64,000 nucleotides of DNA from an uncultured Roseobacter sp. (GTDB lineage Bacteria > Pseudomonadota > Alphaproteobacteria > Rhodobacterales > Rhodobacteraceae). The stretch is taken from positions 62,001-126,000 of the forward strand of contig CANKZM010000003.1 of assembly GCA_947488305.1 (NCBI GenBank). Reading direction: 5' to 3'. Below the pieces are notes generated by a model. It was given only the letters and a program-made list of their open reading frames with translations. It ran no database searches and was not told the DNA's origin. Positions 26,451 through 34,964 of the stretch are shown here, piece by piece (position 1 is the stretch's first letter; every line of letters begins with the position of its first letter). The translations under genes were made by a program, and so were the position numbers.

Positions 26451-27284
26451 TCAACCCGGCTTGGAAGCACAAAGAATGCGGTCGCGGCCATCGAGGTCGG
26501 GCAGAATCGCGATATCCCCCCACCCCTGAGCAGTAAATATCGCCTTTACATCCGATGCTTGGCGCCACCCCATTTCAACCATGACGCGTCCCTCTGCGCT
26601 CAGATATCCCTGCGCCTCGGCGGCAATCAGGCGATAGGCGCTGAGCCCATCGGCTTCATCCGTCAGGGCCAGACGGGGTTCGTGATCGCGCAGCTCGGGC
26701 TGGACGTGTTTCATCTCGCTGGCCGCAAGATAGGGTGGGTTCGACACGATAAGGTCAAACCGCCCTTCGACGGTTTCAAACCAGTCGGAACGCTGGATAT
26801 CCAGCCGATCCGCCACTTCATGCAGAATCGCATTTGCACTGGCTTGCAGGCAGGCTGCTTCGCTGATGTCGACCCCCAGTCCGGTAGCCTGCGGGCGTTC
26901 CAGCAACAGCGTCACGATAATGCATCCTGACCCCAGTCCAAGATCAAGCACCCGATCAAATGGGAATGATAAAGCTGCTTCGACCAGGCTTTCCGTTTCC
27001 GGGCGCGGGTCCAACACTTCCCGGCTGATTTCAAAGCGCCGGCCGTAAAAATCGCGGGCGCCCACAAGCTGTGAGACCGGCACGCGCACGGCGCGTAAGG
27101 ACACAAGGTGGTCGTACCGTTCAGCGATGTCTGGTGCGATGTCTTCAGGCGCGATGAGCGTGACCCGGGCAGCATCCACCCGCGCGGCATGGGCCAAGAG
27201 CAAACGGGCATCCCGGGCCGGGTCCGGCACCCCCGCAGCGCGTAGCCGCGCCATCGCGGCAACCATGGCTTCTGCCGCTGTCAC
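26451..27284 (-). CDS. prmC: Peptide chain release factor N5-glutamine methyltransferase
   Basis: A 277-residue PrmC/HemK enzyme that methylates the glutamine of the GGQ motif of release factors. A helical N-terminal domain (about 1-90) is followed by the SAM motif [14 protein letters not shown] and the catalytic NPPYL. The start overlaps the prfA stop by 4 bases, so enzyme and substrate are co-translated. Confidence 0.96.
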   Translation of the reverse strand: MTAAEAMVAAMARLRAAGVPDPARDARLLLAHAARVDAARVTLIAPEDIAPDIAERYDHLVSLRAVRVPVSQLVGARDFYGRRFEISREVLDPRPETESLVEAALSFPFDRVLDLGLGSGCIIVTLLLERPQATGLGVDISEAACLQASANAILHEVADRLDIQRSDWFETVEGRFDLIVSNPPYLAASEMKHVQPELRDHEPRLALTDEADGLSAYRLIAAEAQGYLSAEGRVMVEMGWRQASDVKAIFTAQGWGDIAILPDLDGRDRILCASKPG

Positions 27285-28336
27285 TGTCCCATCTCCGCCA
27301 TCAACCGTGCCTGCGCATCTGCGGTCAGCGCATCGATGATTTCATCGAGATCGCCTTGCAGGATGGCATCCAACCTATAGAGCGTCAGGTTGATGCGGTG
27401 ATCTGTCATGCGGCCCTGCGGGAAGTTGTACGTGCGGATACGCTCAGAACGATCGCCGGACCCGACCTGTGCCGCACGGTCGGCGGAGCGTTCACTGTCG
27501 ACCCGACTACGCTCCAGATCGTAAAGCCGAGCCTTGAGCACCTGCATCGCGATCTCACGGTTGCGGTGTTGCGACTTTTCCGAGCTTGTCACGACGATAC
27601 CCGTCGGCTCATGGGTGATACGTACCGCAGAATCGGTTGTATTGACGTGTTGCCCCCCAGCGCCTGACGACCGCATCGTATCAATCCGCAAATCACCGGG
27701 ATCAATCTGGATGTCCACGTCTTCCGCCTCTGGCAGCACAGCCACGGTAGCCGCTGACGTATGGATACGCCCGCCACTTTCGGTTGTGGGCACCCTTTGG
27801 ACACGGTGCACGCCGCTTTCGAACTTCAACCGGGCAAAGACATCCTGCCCCTTGATATGCGCCACCACTTCCTTGATGCCGCCAAGCTCGGTTTCCTGCA
27901 TCTCGATGATGTCGAATTTCCAGCCCCGCGCTTCGGCATAGCGCTGATACATGCGCAACAAATCCCCTGCAAAAAGTGCCGCCTCATCGCCCCCGGTGCC
28001 CGGACGAATTTCCAGCATCGCGGGTTTGGCATCTGCCTTGTCCTTGGGGAGCAACGCTAGCTGCAGGGAGGCCTCCGCATCGGGCAGCGCCGCCTTGATA
28101 CGCGGGACTTCTTCTTCTGCCAGAGGTGCCATGTCCGGATCGGCAAGCATTTCCTGGGCGTCCTCTAGATCACTCAAAAGCTGTTGATACGCCGAAATCT
28201 GCTCCACGACCGAGCGCAGGTCAGAGTATTCCTTGGCCAATGCAGCGATGTCGCTTGCCCCATCTCCGGCAGCCATGGCTGCTTCGAGATACTGGAACCG
28301 ATCGGTAATCTGCTGAAGTCGTTCAAGTGGGATCAT
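27281..28336 (-). CDS. prfA: Peptide chain release factor 1
   Basis: A 351-residue RF1. The catalytic GGQ is seen in [15 protein letters not shown]. The stop-codon recognition tripeptide is PTT in [14 protein letters not shown], matching the PxT of RF1 rather than the SPF of RF2. It terminates at UAA and UAG. It heads the prfA-prmC pair and diverges from a small periplasmic-protein gene across 62 bases. Confidence 0.97.
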   Translation of the reverse strand: MIPLERLQQITDRFQYLEAAMAAGDGASDIAALAKEYSDLRSVVEQISAYQQLLSDLEDAQEMLADPDMAPLAEEEVPRIKAALPDAEASLQLALLPKDKADAKPAMLEIRPGTGGDEAALFAGDLLRMYQRYAEARGWKFDIIEMQETELGGIKEVVAHIKGQDVFARLKFESGVHRVQRVPTTESGGRIHTSAATVAVLPEAEDVDIQIDPGDLRIDTMRSSGAGGQHVNTTDSAVRITHEPTGIVVTSSEKSQHRNREIAMQVLKARLYDLERSRVDSERSADRAAQVGSGDRSERIRTYNFPQGRMTDHRINLTLYRLDAILQGDLDEIIDALTADAQARLMAEMGQ

Positions 28337-28398
28337 ATCCCTGCAATCCGATATTGAAAGCGGTTGGTCAAGGTCACTTTCCGTGATAACCTATTGCG

Positions 28399-28686
28399 AT
28401 GATACGCTTGTTGTTTGCTCTTGTCTTGACCGCAGTGCCTGCCTCGGCGGATATCACCTATCCGAGCGGGAAATCTGTTGAGTGTTATTGTACTGACCGC
28501 GCCGGTGCCCGGATAGAGCTTGGCGAGACGATCTGCATGCAGGTCGATGGCCGGATGTTCATGGCTCAGTGCCAGATGTCGCTGAACGTGCCGATGTGGC
28601 GCGAAGTGGAACAAGGATGCCTTTCGTCCTCACTGGACCGCGGCGATCAACTTCTCCAATCGGTTCCGGTTGACACCCATATCTGA
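28399..28686 (+). CDS. Small secreted/periplasmic cysteine-containing protein
   Basis: A 95-residue protein with a signal peptide (residues 1-18, ending AVPASAD). The mature part has five cysteines in CYC, ICM, QCQM and GCLS, plausibly two disulphides. The last 19 residues are encoded in DNA that overlaps the end of the convergent DUF1499 gene by 57 bases, so the C-terminal extension may be a recent read-through. No function is known. A similar gene often sits beside prfA in Rhodobacterales, by memory rather than by search. Confidence 0.72.
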   Translation: MIRLLFALVLTAVPASADITYPSGKSVECYCTDRAGARIELGETICMQVDGRMFMAQCQMSLNVPMWREVEQGCLSSSLDRGDQLLQSVPVDTHI

Positions 28687-29046
28687 CCTTCCAAATCGAA
28701 GCCGTCCGTAAAGCCGGATTTCCCCGTCGGCGTGCTCGATCGTGGTCAAATCCGGAAATCCGAAGAAGAATGACCGAGTGACATAGGTGATGCGCCCTTC
28801 TGCGAGGGATCCTGCCAGAACGCGGGTGCGTTTTAGGTTTTGCGCCTCTACATCCAGCGCTTTGAACGTGGCGTCATCCCCGGAAATAACCCTGACCGCC
28901 CCGCCCGTCAGGTCCTCATCTGTCGACGCCACAATCGGGACATGCCAACGCTGCGGGTCCAGAGGGGCGACGCGCACATAGGCCATCGCGAACAGCACAA
29001 TGAATATCAGCAGCGTTCCGGCCATCCACACCCCTTTCCTGAACAT
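28630..29046 (-). CDS. DUF1499 family membrane-anchored protein
   Basis: A 138-residue protein with one N-terminal helix (about 7-25). A DUF1499-like domain follows, with the segments ALDVEAQNLKRTRVLAGSL, ITYVTRSFFFGFPD and LYGRLRFGRSDMGVNRNR. The function is unknown. It follows the guanidinobutyrase-like gene by 21 bases on the same strand, so it is probably co-transcribed with the ureohydrolases. Confidence 0.85.
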   Translation of the reverse strand: MFRKGVWMAGTLLIFIVLFAMAYVRVAPLDPQRWHVPIVASTDEDLTGGAVRVISGDDATFKALDVEAQNLKRTRVLAGSLAEGRITYVTRSFFFGFPDLTTIEHADGEIRLYGRLRFGRSDMGVNRNRLEKLIAAVQ

Positions 29047-29067
29047 TCATACTCTCCCAAAACCGCC

Positions 29068-30021
29068 TCAGCGGTAGGTAACGCCGGGCAACACGCACAT
29101 CAGCTCAAAAAGGATGTTGGCAGCCACAAGGGCGGTGTTCCCCGTAGTGTCGTAGGGCGGAGAAACTTCGACCAGATCACATCCGACGATGTTCAACCCC
29201 TTGAGTTCGCGGATGAGCTCAATCGCCTGGGACGTCGTCAGCCCCCCAATTTCGGGCGTTCCGGTACCGGGCGCATAAGCAGGATCGAGACTGTCGATGT
29301 CATAGGTCACGTAAACGGGCGTCTCGGACCCGATGTCACGCCGGATTTCCCCTCCCAACGACGACAGGCTGCGATGCCACAGGTCCTGTGCGGGAAATTG
29401 CTGAAAGCCCCAACCTTGGGCTTCGGTGAAATCCTCTGCCGTGTAGCCGGTGCCGCGCAGCCCGACCTGATACGTCTTTTCCGCTATGATCCGACCTTCC
29501 TCATGCGCTCGGCGAAAAACTGTCCCATGGGTTTCACGCTCGCCAAACATCTCGTCATTGACGTCCGCATGGGCATCCACATGTACCAGCGCAAGCGGAC
29601 CGTGCCGTTTGTGCATCGCCCGCAGGATCGGCAGCGTGATCGAATGATCTCCGCCAATCGCCATCGGCATTGCGTCGTAATTCATGATGGCATCATAACT
29701 GGCCTCGATGATCTTGAGGCTTTTTTCCAGCGAAAAGGTATTGATCGCCAGATCGCCCAGATCCGCAACCTGCAAACTGTCGAAGGGCGCGGCTCCGGTG
29801 CCCATGTGGTAAGGCCGGATCATCGCACTTTGCGCGCGCACCTCCTTGGGCCCGAAACGTGTGCCCGACCGCCAGGAAGTTCCGATATCCATCGGCACGC
29901 CGAGCACGGCCACGTCCAGTCCTTTGAGGTCATTGACCATCGGCAGACGCATAAAGCTGTTTGGACCCGAAAACCGCGCCAGATCATTGCCGCTGATGGG
30001 TTGGTTCTTTGCTGCCATCAT
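29068..30021 (-). CDS. Arginase-family ureohydrolase, guanidinobutyrase-like
   Basis: A 317-residue manganese ureohydrolase. The metal-binding motifs GGDHSIT, DAHADVND and DIDSLDPAYAPGTG are intact. The opening (NQPISGNDLARFSGPNSFMRLP), FRRAHEEG and the ending DLVEVSPPYDTTGNTA resemble guanidinobutyrase (GbuA) more than agmatinase SpeB. The likely reaction releases urea from 4-guanidinobutyrate or a similar guanidino acid; the exact substrate is inference. The start at 30021 is chosen because GAGAGGGC precedes it and it overlaps the speB stop as ATGA. An in-frame ATG at 30042 is less likely. Confidence 0.88.
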   Translation of the reverse strand: MMAAKNQPISGNDLARFSGPNSFMRLPMVNDLKGLDVAVLGVPMDIGTSWRSGTRFGPKEVRAQSAMIRPYHMGTGAAPFDSLQVADLGDLAINTFSLEKSLKIIEASYDAIMNYDAMPMAIGGDHSITLPILRAMHKRHGPLALVHVDAHADVNDEMFGERETHGTVFRRAHEEGRIIAEKTYQVGLRGTGYTAEDFTEAQGWGFQQFPAQDLWHRSLSSLGGEIRRDIGSETPVYVTYDIDSLDPAYAPGTGTPEIGGLTTSQAIELIRELKGLNIVGCDLVEVSPPYDTTGNTALVAANILFELMCVLPGVTYR

Positions 30022-30986
30022 GCCCTCTCTCTGAGATTCCATCCAATGAGCGACAAAAGCTCCGTTGCTACATGCGCACCCGCAATGGCCGTAGCACCCG
30101 TGGTGTCGAAAGGCGGCGAGACCTCGACGATATCACCACCCAGAATATTTATCCCCGCAAGGTCTCGGAGCATGATCGCGGCTTGCGCTGACGTGAGCCC
30201 CCCCCAGACCGGCGTACCCGTGCCCGGCGCGAAGGCCGGGTCCAGCGCATCAATGTCAAATGTCAGGTAAACCTGCCGGTCCCCCAATATGTTCTTGATC
30301 TTTGCCACTGTCGCAGCCGCCCCGATTTCATGGACTTCCCGCGCGTCGATGATGTTGACACCCAACGTGTCCTCGTTGGTCGTTCGAATGCCCACTTGAA
30401 CCGACGTTGCGGGATCGATGAGACCCGATTTCACGGCCTTGTAGAACATCGTTCCATGGTCGACGCGATCCATGTTGTCGTCGGGCCAGGTGTCGGTGTG
30501 TGCATCAAACTGCAAAAGGCTGAGGGGGCCATATTTTTCAGCATAGGCTTTCAGGATCGGAAAGGTGATGTAGTGATCGCCCCCCAACACAACCGTGGGC
30601 ACATCGTGGCTCAGAATATTACGTATATGGTCGGTCAGGAGCCCCGGGAAGGACGGTACATCCGCATAGTCAAACGCCAGATCACCGTAGTCCGCGATTG
30701 CGAATTCTTTCATCACGTCGAACGGCCAGCCGTAAGGAGCGTCAGGAGCTTGCAAGGCTGAAGCTTCGCGGATGGCCCGGGGACCAAGGCGCGTACCCGT
30801 CCGGTTTGTCACGGCCTGATCAAACGGGACACCCGTCACCGCGATATCCACGCCGGTGAGGTCTTTGGTGTACTTCCGCCGCAAAAACGACGTTGCCCCG
30901 GCAAAGGTCAACTCAAAGCTGTTGCCCTTGAGGTCTTTGCGCGTAAAGGCATGGTCAATTTCGCTTTTCGCATCTTCAAGCGCCAT
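30018..30986 (-). CDS. speB: Agmatinase
   Basis: A 322-residue arginase-family enzyme that splits agmatine to putrescine and urea. Manganese ligands are seen in GGDHYIT, DAHTDTWPDD and DIDALDPAFAPGTG. The pairing of NMDRVDHGTMFYKA with VQVGIRTTNEDT is typical of SpeB. It is the middle gene of an operon running M20 amidohydrolase, speB, guanidinobutyrase-like, DUF1499, with gaps of 3 bases or less between the first three. It is paralogous to its downstream neighbour. Confidence 0.9.
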   Translation of the reverse strand: MALEDAKSEIDHAFTRKDLKGNSFELTFAGATSFLRRKYTKDLTGVDIAVTGVPFDQAVTNRTGTRLGPRAIREASALQAPDAPYGWPFDVMKEFAIADYGDLAFDYADVPSFPGLLTDHIRNILSHDVPTVVLGGDHYITFPILKAYAEKYGPLSLLQFDAHTDTWPDDNMDRVDHGTMFYKAVKSGLIDPATSVQVGIRTTNEDTLGVNIIDAREVHEIGAAATVAKIKNILGDRQVYLTFDIDALDPAFAPGTGTPVWGGLTSAQAAIMLRDLAGINILGGDIVEVSPPFDTTGATAIAGAHVATELLSLIGWNLRERA

Positions 30987-30989
30987 CGG

Positions 30990-32159
30990 TCAGGCCCCTG
31001 ACACCGGTTGGGCACGCTCCACCAGTCGCGCAAAGAAGGACGCGCCAATCGGGCCGATCTCATCGTTGAAATTATATTGCGGATGGTGACACCCGGGGCT
31101 CTCCCCCTGCCCTAGCTGCAAATACGCGCCCGGACGCGCCTCCAGCATGTAGGCGAAGTCTTCGGCCCCCATTACCGGTCGGCCGTGCTGCTCAACACCG
31201 GTTTCACCCGCGATCTCGGCTGCAACGCCCGCAGCAAACTGAGCTTTCTCGGCATCGTTGATCGTCGGCGGATACCCAAATTCGAACTCAAGATCAGCTT
31301 TGACACCGAAAGAGGCTGCCTGACCGGCCACAATTTCCTTCATCCGCCGCACAGCCATGGCCTGCACGTCCTTGGAGAAGGTCCTGACCGTTCCGTTGAT
31401 GAAGCAGGTTTCGGGAATCACGTTGTCAGTCGTGCCTGCATGAATCTGTGTGACAGAGATCACCAGTTTTTCGATCGGGTCATGGTTGCGGCTGACGATG
31501 CTCTGCAACGCCTGGACGATGCTGCAGCCCGCAAGAACCGGATCGACGCAGGCTTGGGGGCGCGCTGCATGGCCGCCAATTCCTGTGACATTGATGCGAA
31601 ACTCATCCGCCGCCGCCATAATTGCGCCATGGGTCGTGTGAAAGGTGCCAAGCTCTTTAGTGGGCGCGTTGTGAATGGCGTAGACCTGAGAGATGTCGAA
31701 TCGATCCATCATCCCTTCCTGCACCATGACTTCGCCGCCACCGCCCATTTCCTCGGCAGGCTGAAAGATCAGCGCGACCCGGCCCGAGAAATTTCGCGTC
31801 TCGGAAAGGTATTTCGCCGCGCCCAACAACATCGCGGTATGGCCGTCATGACCACAGGCGTGCATGCGACCTTGGTGGGTCGAAGCATATTCAAGCGGCG
31901 CTGTCTCTTCCATCGGCAAGGCGTCCATATCGGCACGCAGACCAATCGTAGGGCCTGGGCCTTGCCCGTTGATGATAGCCACGATGCCCGTCTTGGCGAT
32001 CCCTTCATGCATCTCGTCCACACCGAATTCCCGCAACCTTTCTGCAACAAATGCAGCGGTCTTGTGGCACTCCAACCCCAGTTCAGGGATCGTATGCAAA
32101 TGCCTGCGCCATTCGGTGATCTCTTCCTGCATCGCAGCGATCCGGTTTACAACGGGCAT
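30990..32159 (-). CDS. M20 family amidohydrolase (hippurate hydrolase / N-acyl amino acid amidohydrolase type)
   Basis: A 389-residue metal-dependent amidohydrolase. The M20D motif RMHACGHDGHTAMLLGAAKYL is present. Further metal ligands lie in QPAEEMGGGGEVM and the C-terminal GAEDFAYML. It hydrolyses N-acyl or carbamoyl amides; the substrate is not shown. The start at 32159 is fixed by AAGGAG 8 bases upstream. It heads the ureohydrolase operon, so an acylated guanidino compound or acylated polyamine is a reasonable guess for its substrate. It diverges from mazG. Confidence 0.9.
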   Translation of the reverse strand: MPVVNRIAAMQEEITEWRRHLHTIPELGLECHKTAAFVAERLREFGVDEMHEGIAKTGIVAIINGQGPGPTIGLRADMDALPMEETAPLEYASTHQGRMHACGHDGHTAMLLGAAKYLSETRNFSGRVALIFQPAEEMGGGGEVMVQEGMMDRFDISQVYAIHNAPTKELGTFHTTHGAIMAAADEFRINVTGIGGHAARPQACVDPVLAGCSIVQALQSIVSRNHDPIEKLVISVTQIHAGTTDNVIPETCFINGTVRTFSKDVQAMAVRRMKEIVAGQAASFGVKADLEFEFGYPPTINDAEKAQFAAGVAAEIAGETGVEQHGRPVMGAEDFAYMLEARPGAYLQLGQGESPGCHHPQYNFNDEIGPIGASFFARLVERAQPVSGA

Positions 32160-32222
32160 GGTCTGGACTCCTTTGCGAATGTTTTGTCTGGTGCATCTGA
32201 CACTGAAGAGGCACCCGCTGCA

Positions 32223-33038
32223 ATGGCAGAAGACCTGATCCACGACCGCACCGCTGGTATTGAGCGCCTGCTGGAAATCATGCGCCGGTTGCGGGATCCC
32301 GAAACCGGCTGCCCTTGGGATGTGGAACAGACGTTCGCGACGATTGCGCCCTACACAATCGAAGAAGCCTACGAGGTTGCCGACGCCATTGAACGAAGCG
32401 ATTGGGCAGAGCTCGAAGGCGAATTGGGCGACCTGCTATTGCAGACGGTCTATCACACCGCGATCGGCGAAGAAGAAGGCCATTTTTCGTTCCAATCCGT
32501 AGTGCAGGCAATCAGCGACAAAATGGTCACGCGACACCCCCATGTGTTCGGAGATGAAAGCCGCGACAAAAGCGCCGAACAGCAGACCGCAGACTGGGAA
32601 AAGATCAAGGCAGCGGAACGCGCGGGCAAATCACAACAAGGCACATTGGACGGTGTGGCCATCGGCCTGCCTGCGTTGTTGCGAGCGCTCAAACTTCAAA
32701 AGCGCGCGGCCCGCGTCGGGTTCGACTGGCCATCCACAGATGAGGTTCTAGACAAGATTATTGAAGAGTCCCGGGAACTTGTCGAGGCACGGGATCGGTT
32801 GTCACAAGCGGAAATCGAAGAGGAATTCGGCGATCTGCTGTTTGTCATGGCCAACCTGGGGCGCCACCTCGGACTGGATCCGGAGGCGGCCCTGCGTGCA
32901 GCCAACGCTAAATTCACCAGACGTTTCGCCGGAGTAGAAGCGAAACTCGCGGAACGGGGCAAAACGCCAGCACAAAGTGATCTGCAGGAAATGGACGCCC
33001 TTTGGGATCAGGTGAAAGAAGAGAGCCGCGAGAGCTAG
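32223..33038 (+). CDS. mazG: Nucleoside triphosphate pyrophosphohydrolase MazG
   Basis: A 271-residue protein with two MazG domains (about 20-120 and 165-250). It has the metal-binding EExxE-type signatures EEAYEVADAIE and ELGDLLLQ in the first and EESRELVEAR and EEFGDLLFVM in the second. It hydrolyses NTPs to NMP and pyrophosphate, limiting damaged nucleotides. The reading frame is open far upstream to 31185, but that part is antisense to the amidohydrolase. MAEDLIHDRTAG at 32223 is the sensible start. Confidence 0.94.
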   Translation: MAEDLIHDRTAGIERLLEIMRRLRDPETGCPWDVEQTFATIAPYTIEEAYEVADAIERSDWAELEGELGDLLLQTVYHTAIGEEEGHFSFQSVVQAISDKMVTRHPHVFGDESRDKSAEQQTADWEKIKAAERAGKSQQGTLDGVAIGLPALLRALKLQKRAARVGFDWPSTDEVLDKIIEESRELVEARDRLSQAEIEEEFGDLLFVMANLGRHLGLDPEAALRAANAKFTRRFAGVEAKLAERGKTPAQSDLQEMDALWDQVKEESRES

Positions 33039-33445
33039 GTAACCTCCAACGGAATCCCGACTCGGGAAAGGGCTTGGGCAAAGGACGCTCTGGGCGGAAT
33101 ATCGCCAGAGAACACCCGGATTTCCTCACCTGACTTCAAATGCACCTTCATGTCGGTGCTGTCGCTCCATGAAATGATTTCGATTCTGGCAATACTCTGA
33201 ACCGGTACAGGATTTGGCTTTCGCCATGCAGAGAGTATCAACCGGTCGGGCAAGAGAACGAGACCGCTGATCGGGTTTTTCACGAGTGTATAGAGCACCA
33301 TAGCGCCACCGGCGACCAAGGGTACGTAATAGAACAAGGGCGCATTTTGATGAAGAGCTATGACGATGAGAGCCGCAAATACCACAGCCGCGAGGTAGGT
33401 GACTGGCCGCCGTCCGGCCTCCTTATATGCGTAGAGTTCCGTCAT
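33035..33445 (-). CDS. Hypothetical membrane protein with two helices
   Basis: A 136-residue protein with two hydrophobic spans (about 16-33 and 38-55, YLAAVVFAALIVIALH and YYVPLVAGGAMVLYTL). A small beta-rich cytoplasmic domain of about 75 residues follows that looks PH-like (ARIEIISWSDSTDMKVHLKSG). Function unknown. It converges on mazG with a 4-base overlap and diverges from the nucleoside hydrolase across 84 bases. Confidence 0.78.
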   Translation of the reverse strand: MTELYAYKEAGRRPVTYLAAVVFAALIVIALHQNAPLFYYVPLVAGGAMVLYTLVKNPISGLVLLPDRLILSAWRKPNPVPVQSIARIEIISWSDSTDMKVHLKSGEEIRVFSGDIPPRASFAQALSRVGIPLEVT

Positions 33446-33529
33446 GCTTTTTCACTAGCAGAGGATTATGGCGCGATTAGGCAGGAGTGATGGCTGGACT
33501 CTGACGCGACGGGTGGGCAAAGAGAGGCC

Positions 33530-34471
33530 ATGACACGACGCAAAATAATAATTGATACCGACCCCGGCCAGGACGATGCAGTCGCCATCCTTCTGGCCCT
33601 TGCCAGCCCGGAAGAGCTTGATGTCCTTGGGATTACCTGTGTTGCAGGTAACGTGCCGCTTGCTTTGACTGCCAAGAATGCGCGCATGATTTGTGAACTG
33701 GCTGGCCATACAGATGTGCCGGTTTTTGCCGGCTGTGACCGCCCCTTGGGACGTGATCTCGTCACGGCAGAGCATGTGCACGGCAAGACAGGGTTAGACG
33801 GCCCCGATCTGCCGGAGCCGAAGATGTCATTGCAAGATCAGCATGCCGTCGATTTCATCATCGAAACTTTGCGTCAGCAAACAACGGGCACCGTGACCCT
33901 CTGCCCGCTGGGGCCGCTCACCAATATCGCGACGGCTTTTGAACGGGCGCCTGATATTGTCGACAAAGTACAGGAAATCGTTTTGATGGGAGGCGCGTAC
34001 TTCGAGGTGGGCAACATCACGCCCACGGCGGAGTTCAACATTTATGTCGACCCGCAAGCCGCTGATATTGTTTTTAAATCAGGCGCACCTATTGTTGTGA
34101 TGCCACTGGATGTGACGCATAAAGCGCTGGTGACCACGCCCCGAAACGAGGCCTTTCGCGCCCTCAGCACTCCAGTCGGTATCGCGGTCGCTCAGATGAC
34201 TGATTTCTTCGAACGTTTCGACAAGCAGAAATACGGCTCCGCCGGCGCTCCGCTGCATGATCCATGTGTGACCGCCTATTTGTTGCGCCCCGAACTTTTC
34301 TCCGGCCGCCAAATTAATGTGGAAATCGAGACCCAGTCGGAGCTTACCCTGGGCATGACGGTCGCGGATTGGTGGGGCGTTACAGACCGCCCCAAGAACG
34401 CGCTGTTTATCGGGGAAATCGATGCCGATGGTTTCTTTGCCTTGCTGACAGAGCGGATGGCTCGGTTGTGA
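33530..34471 (+). CDS. Inosine/uridine-preferring nucleoside hydrolase
   Basis: A 313-residue calcium-dependent nucleoside hydrolase that frees the base from ribonucleosides. The N-terminal aspartate cluster IIIDTDPGQDDAVAI (Asp9, Asp11, Asp15, Asp16), the middle segment LVLMGGAYFEVGNITPTAEFN and the late catalytic region PLHDPCVTAYLL are all visible. The family symbol could be iunH, but substrate preference is not readable from sequence. It overlaps the following GNAT gene by 4 bases. Confidence 0.92.
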   Translation: MTRRKIIIDTDPGQDDAVAILLALASPEELDVLGITCVAGNVPLALTAKNARMICELAGHTDVPVFAGCDRPLGRDLVTAEHVHGKTGLDGPDLPEPKMSLQDQHAVDFIIETLRQQTTGTVTLCPLGPLTNIATAFERAPDIVDKVQEIVLMGGAYFEVGNITPTAEFNIYVDPQAADIVFKSGAPIVVMPLDVTHKALVTTPRNEAFRALSTPVGIAVAQMTDFFERFDKQKYGSAGAPLHDPCVTAYLLRPELFSGRQINVEIETQSELTLGMTVADWWGVTDRPKNALFIGEIDADGFFALLTERMARL

Positions 34472-34917
34472 GCGCCGCGTTGACCCTAGCCGGTCCCGAT
34501 CACCTGGGCAAACTGGACGCATTGGTTGCAGCGTTCCACGAAGAGGAAGGCATCACCCTGCCGGAAGAGCAACGCCGCGCAGGTTTGCAGCCTCTATTGG
34601 AAGGTATTCCCCATGGTGCCGCCTATCTGATCGGCCCGGCGCGTGCCCCCATCGGCTACCTTGTCATCACTTTCGGATGGTCGCTGGAGTTTGGCGGCCT
34701 CGACGGCTTCATCGACGAGATCTACGTGCGCCCCGGCGTGCGTGGGCGCGGTATTGCCTCTGAAACTTTGCAGGCTTTGCCACGGGCGCTGGCAGGCGCT
34801 GGTTTGAAAGCACTGCATCTGGAAGTCTCGCGCGGCTCTGAAAAAACACAGCAGCTCTACAAGCGTGCTGGATTCCAACCTCGCAGCGACTACATGCTGA
34901 TGACCCGGACTTTCTGA
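34468..34917 (+). CDS. GNAT family N-acetyltransferase
   Basis: A 149-residue acetyltransferase. The acetyl-CoA loop is seen as VRPGVRGRGIASETL (about residues 89-103), followed by the LHLEVSRGSEKTQQLYKRAGF helix and strand typical of GNAT motif B. The start is GTG 34468, overlapping the nucleoside hydrolase stop in GTGA. The acceptor substrate is unknown. Confidence 0.87.
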   Translation: MSAALTLAGPDHLGKLDALVAAFHEEEGITLPEEQRRAGLQPLLEGIPHGAAYLIGPARAPIGYLVITFGWSLEFGGLDGFIDEIYVRPGVRGRGIASETLQALPRALAGAGLKALHLEVSRGSEKTQQLYKRAGFQPRSDYMLMTRTF

Positions 34918-34964
34918 CGAAAATGCGACTGGTGGCGCTGTGATTGGGCCCCTATATACGCTGC

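Noticed and set aside
28840-30270. 476-codon plus-strand frame opposite the ureohydrolases
   Set aside because: The minus-strand genes have intact metal motifs; this is a shadow frame.
31185-32222. Long 5' extension of the mazG frame giving a 617-residue protein
   Set aside because: The extension is antisense to the amidohydrolase and has no MazG similarity; the family start is at 32223.
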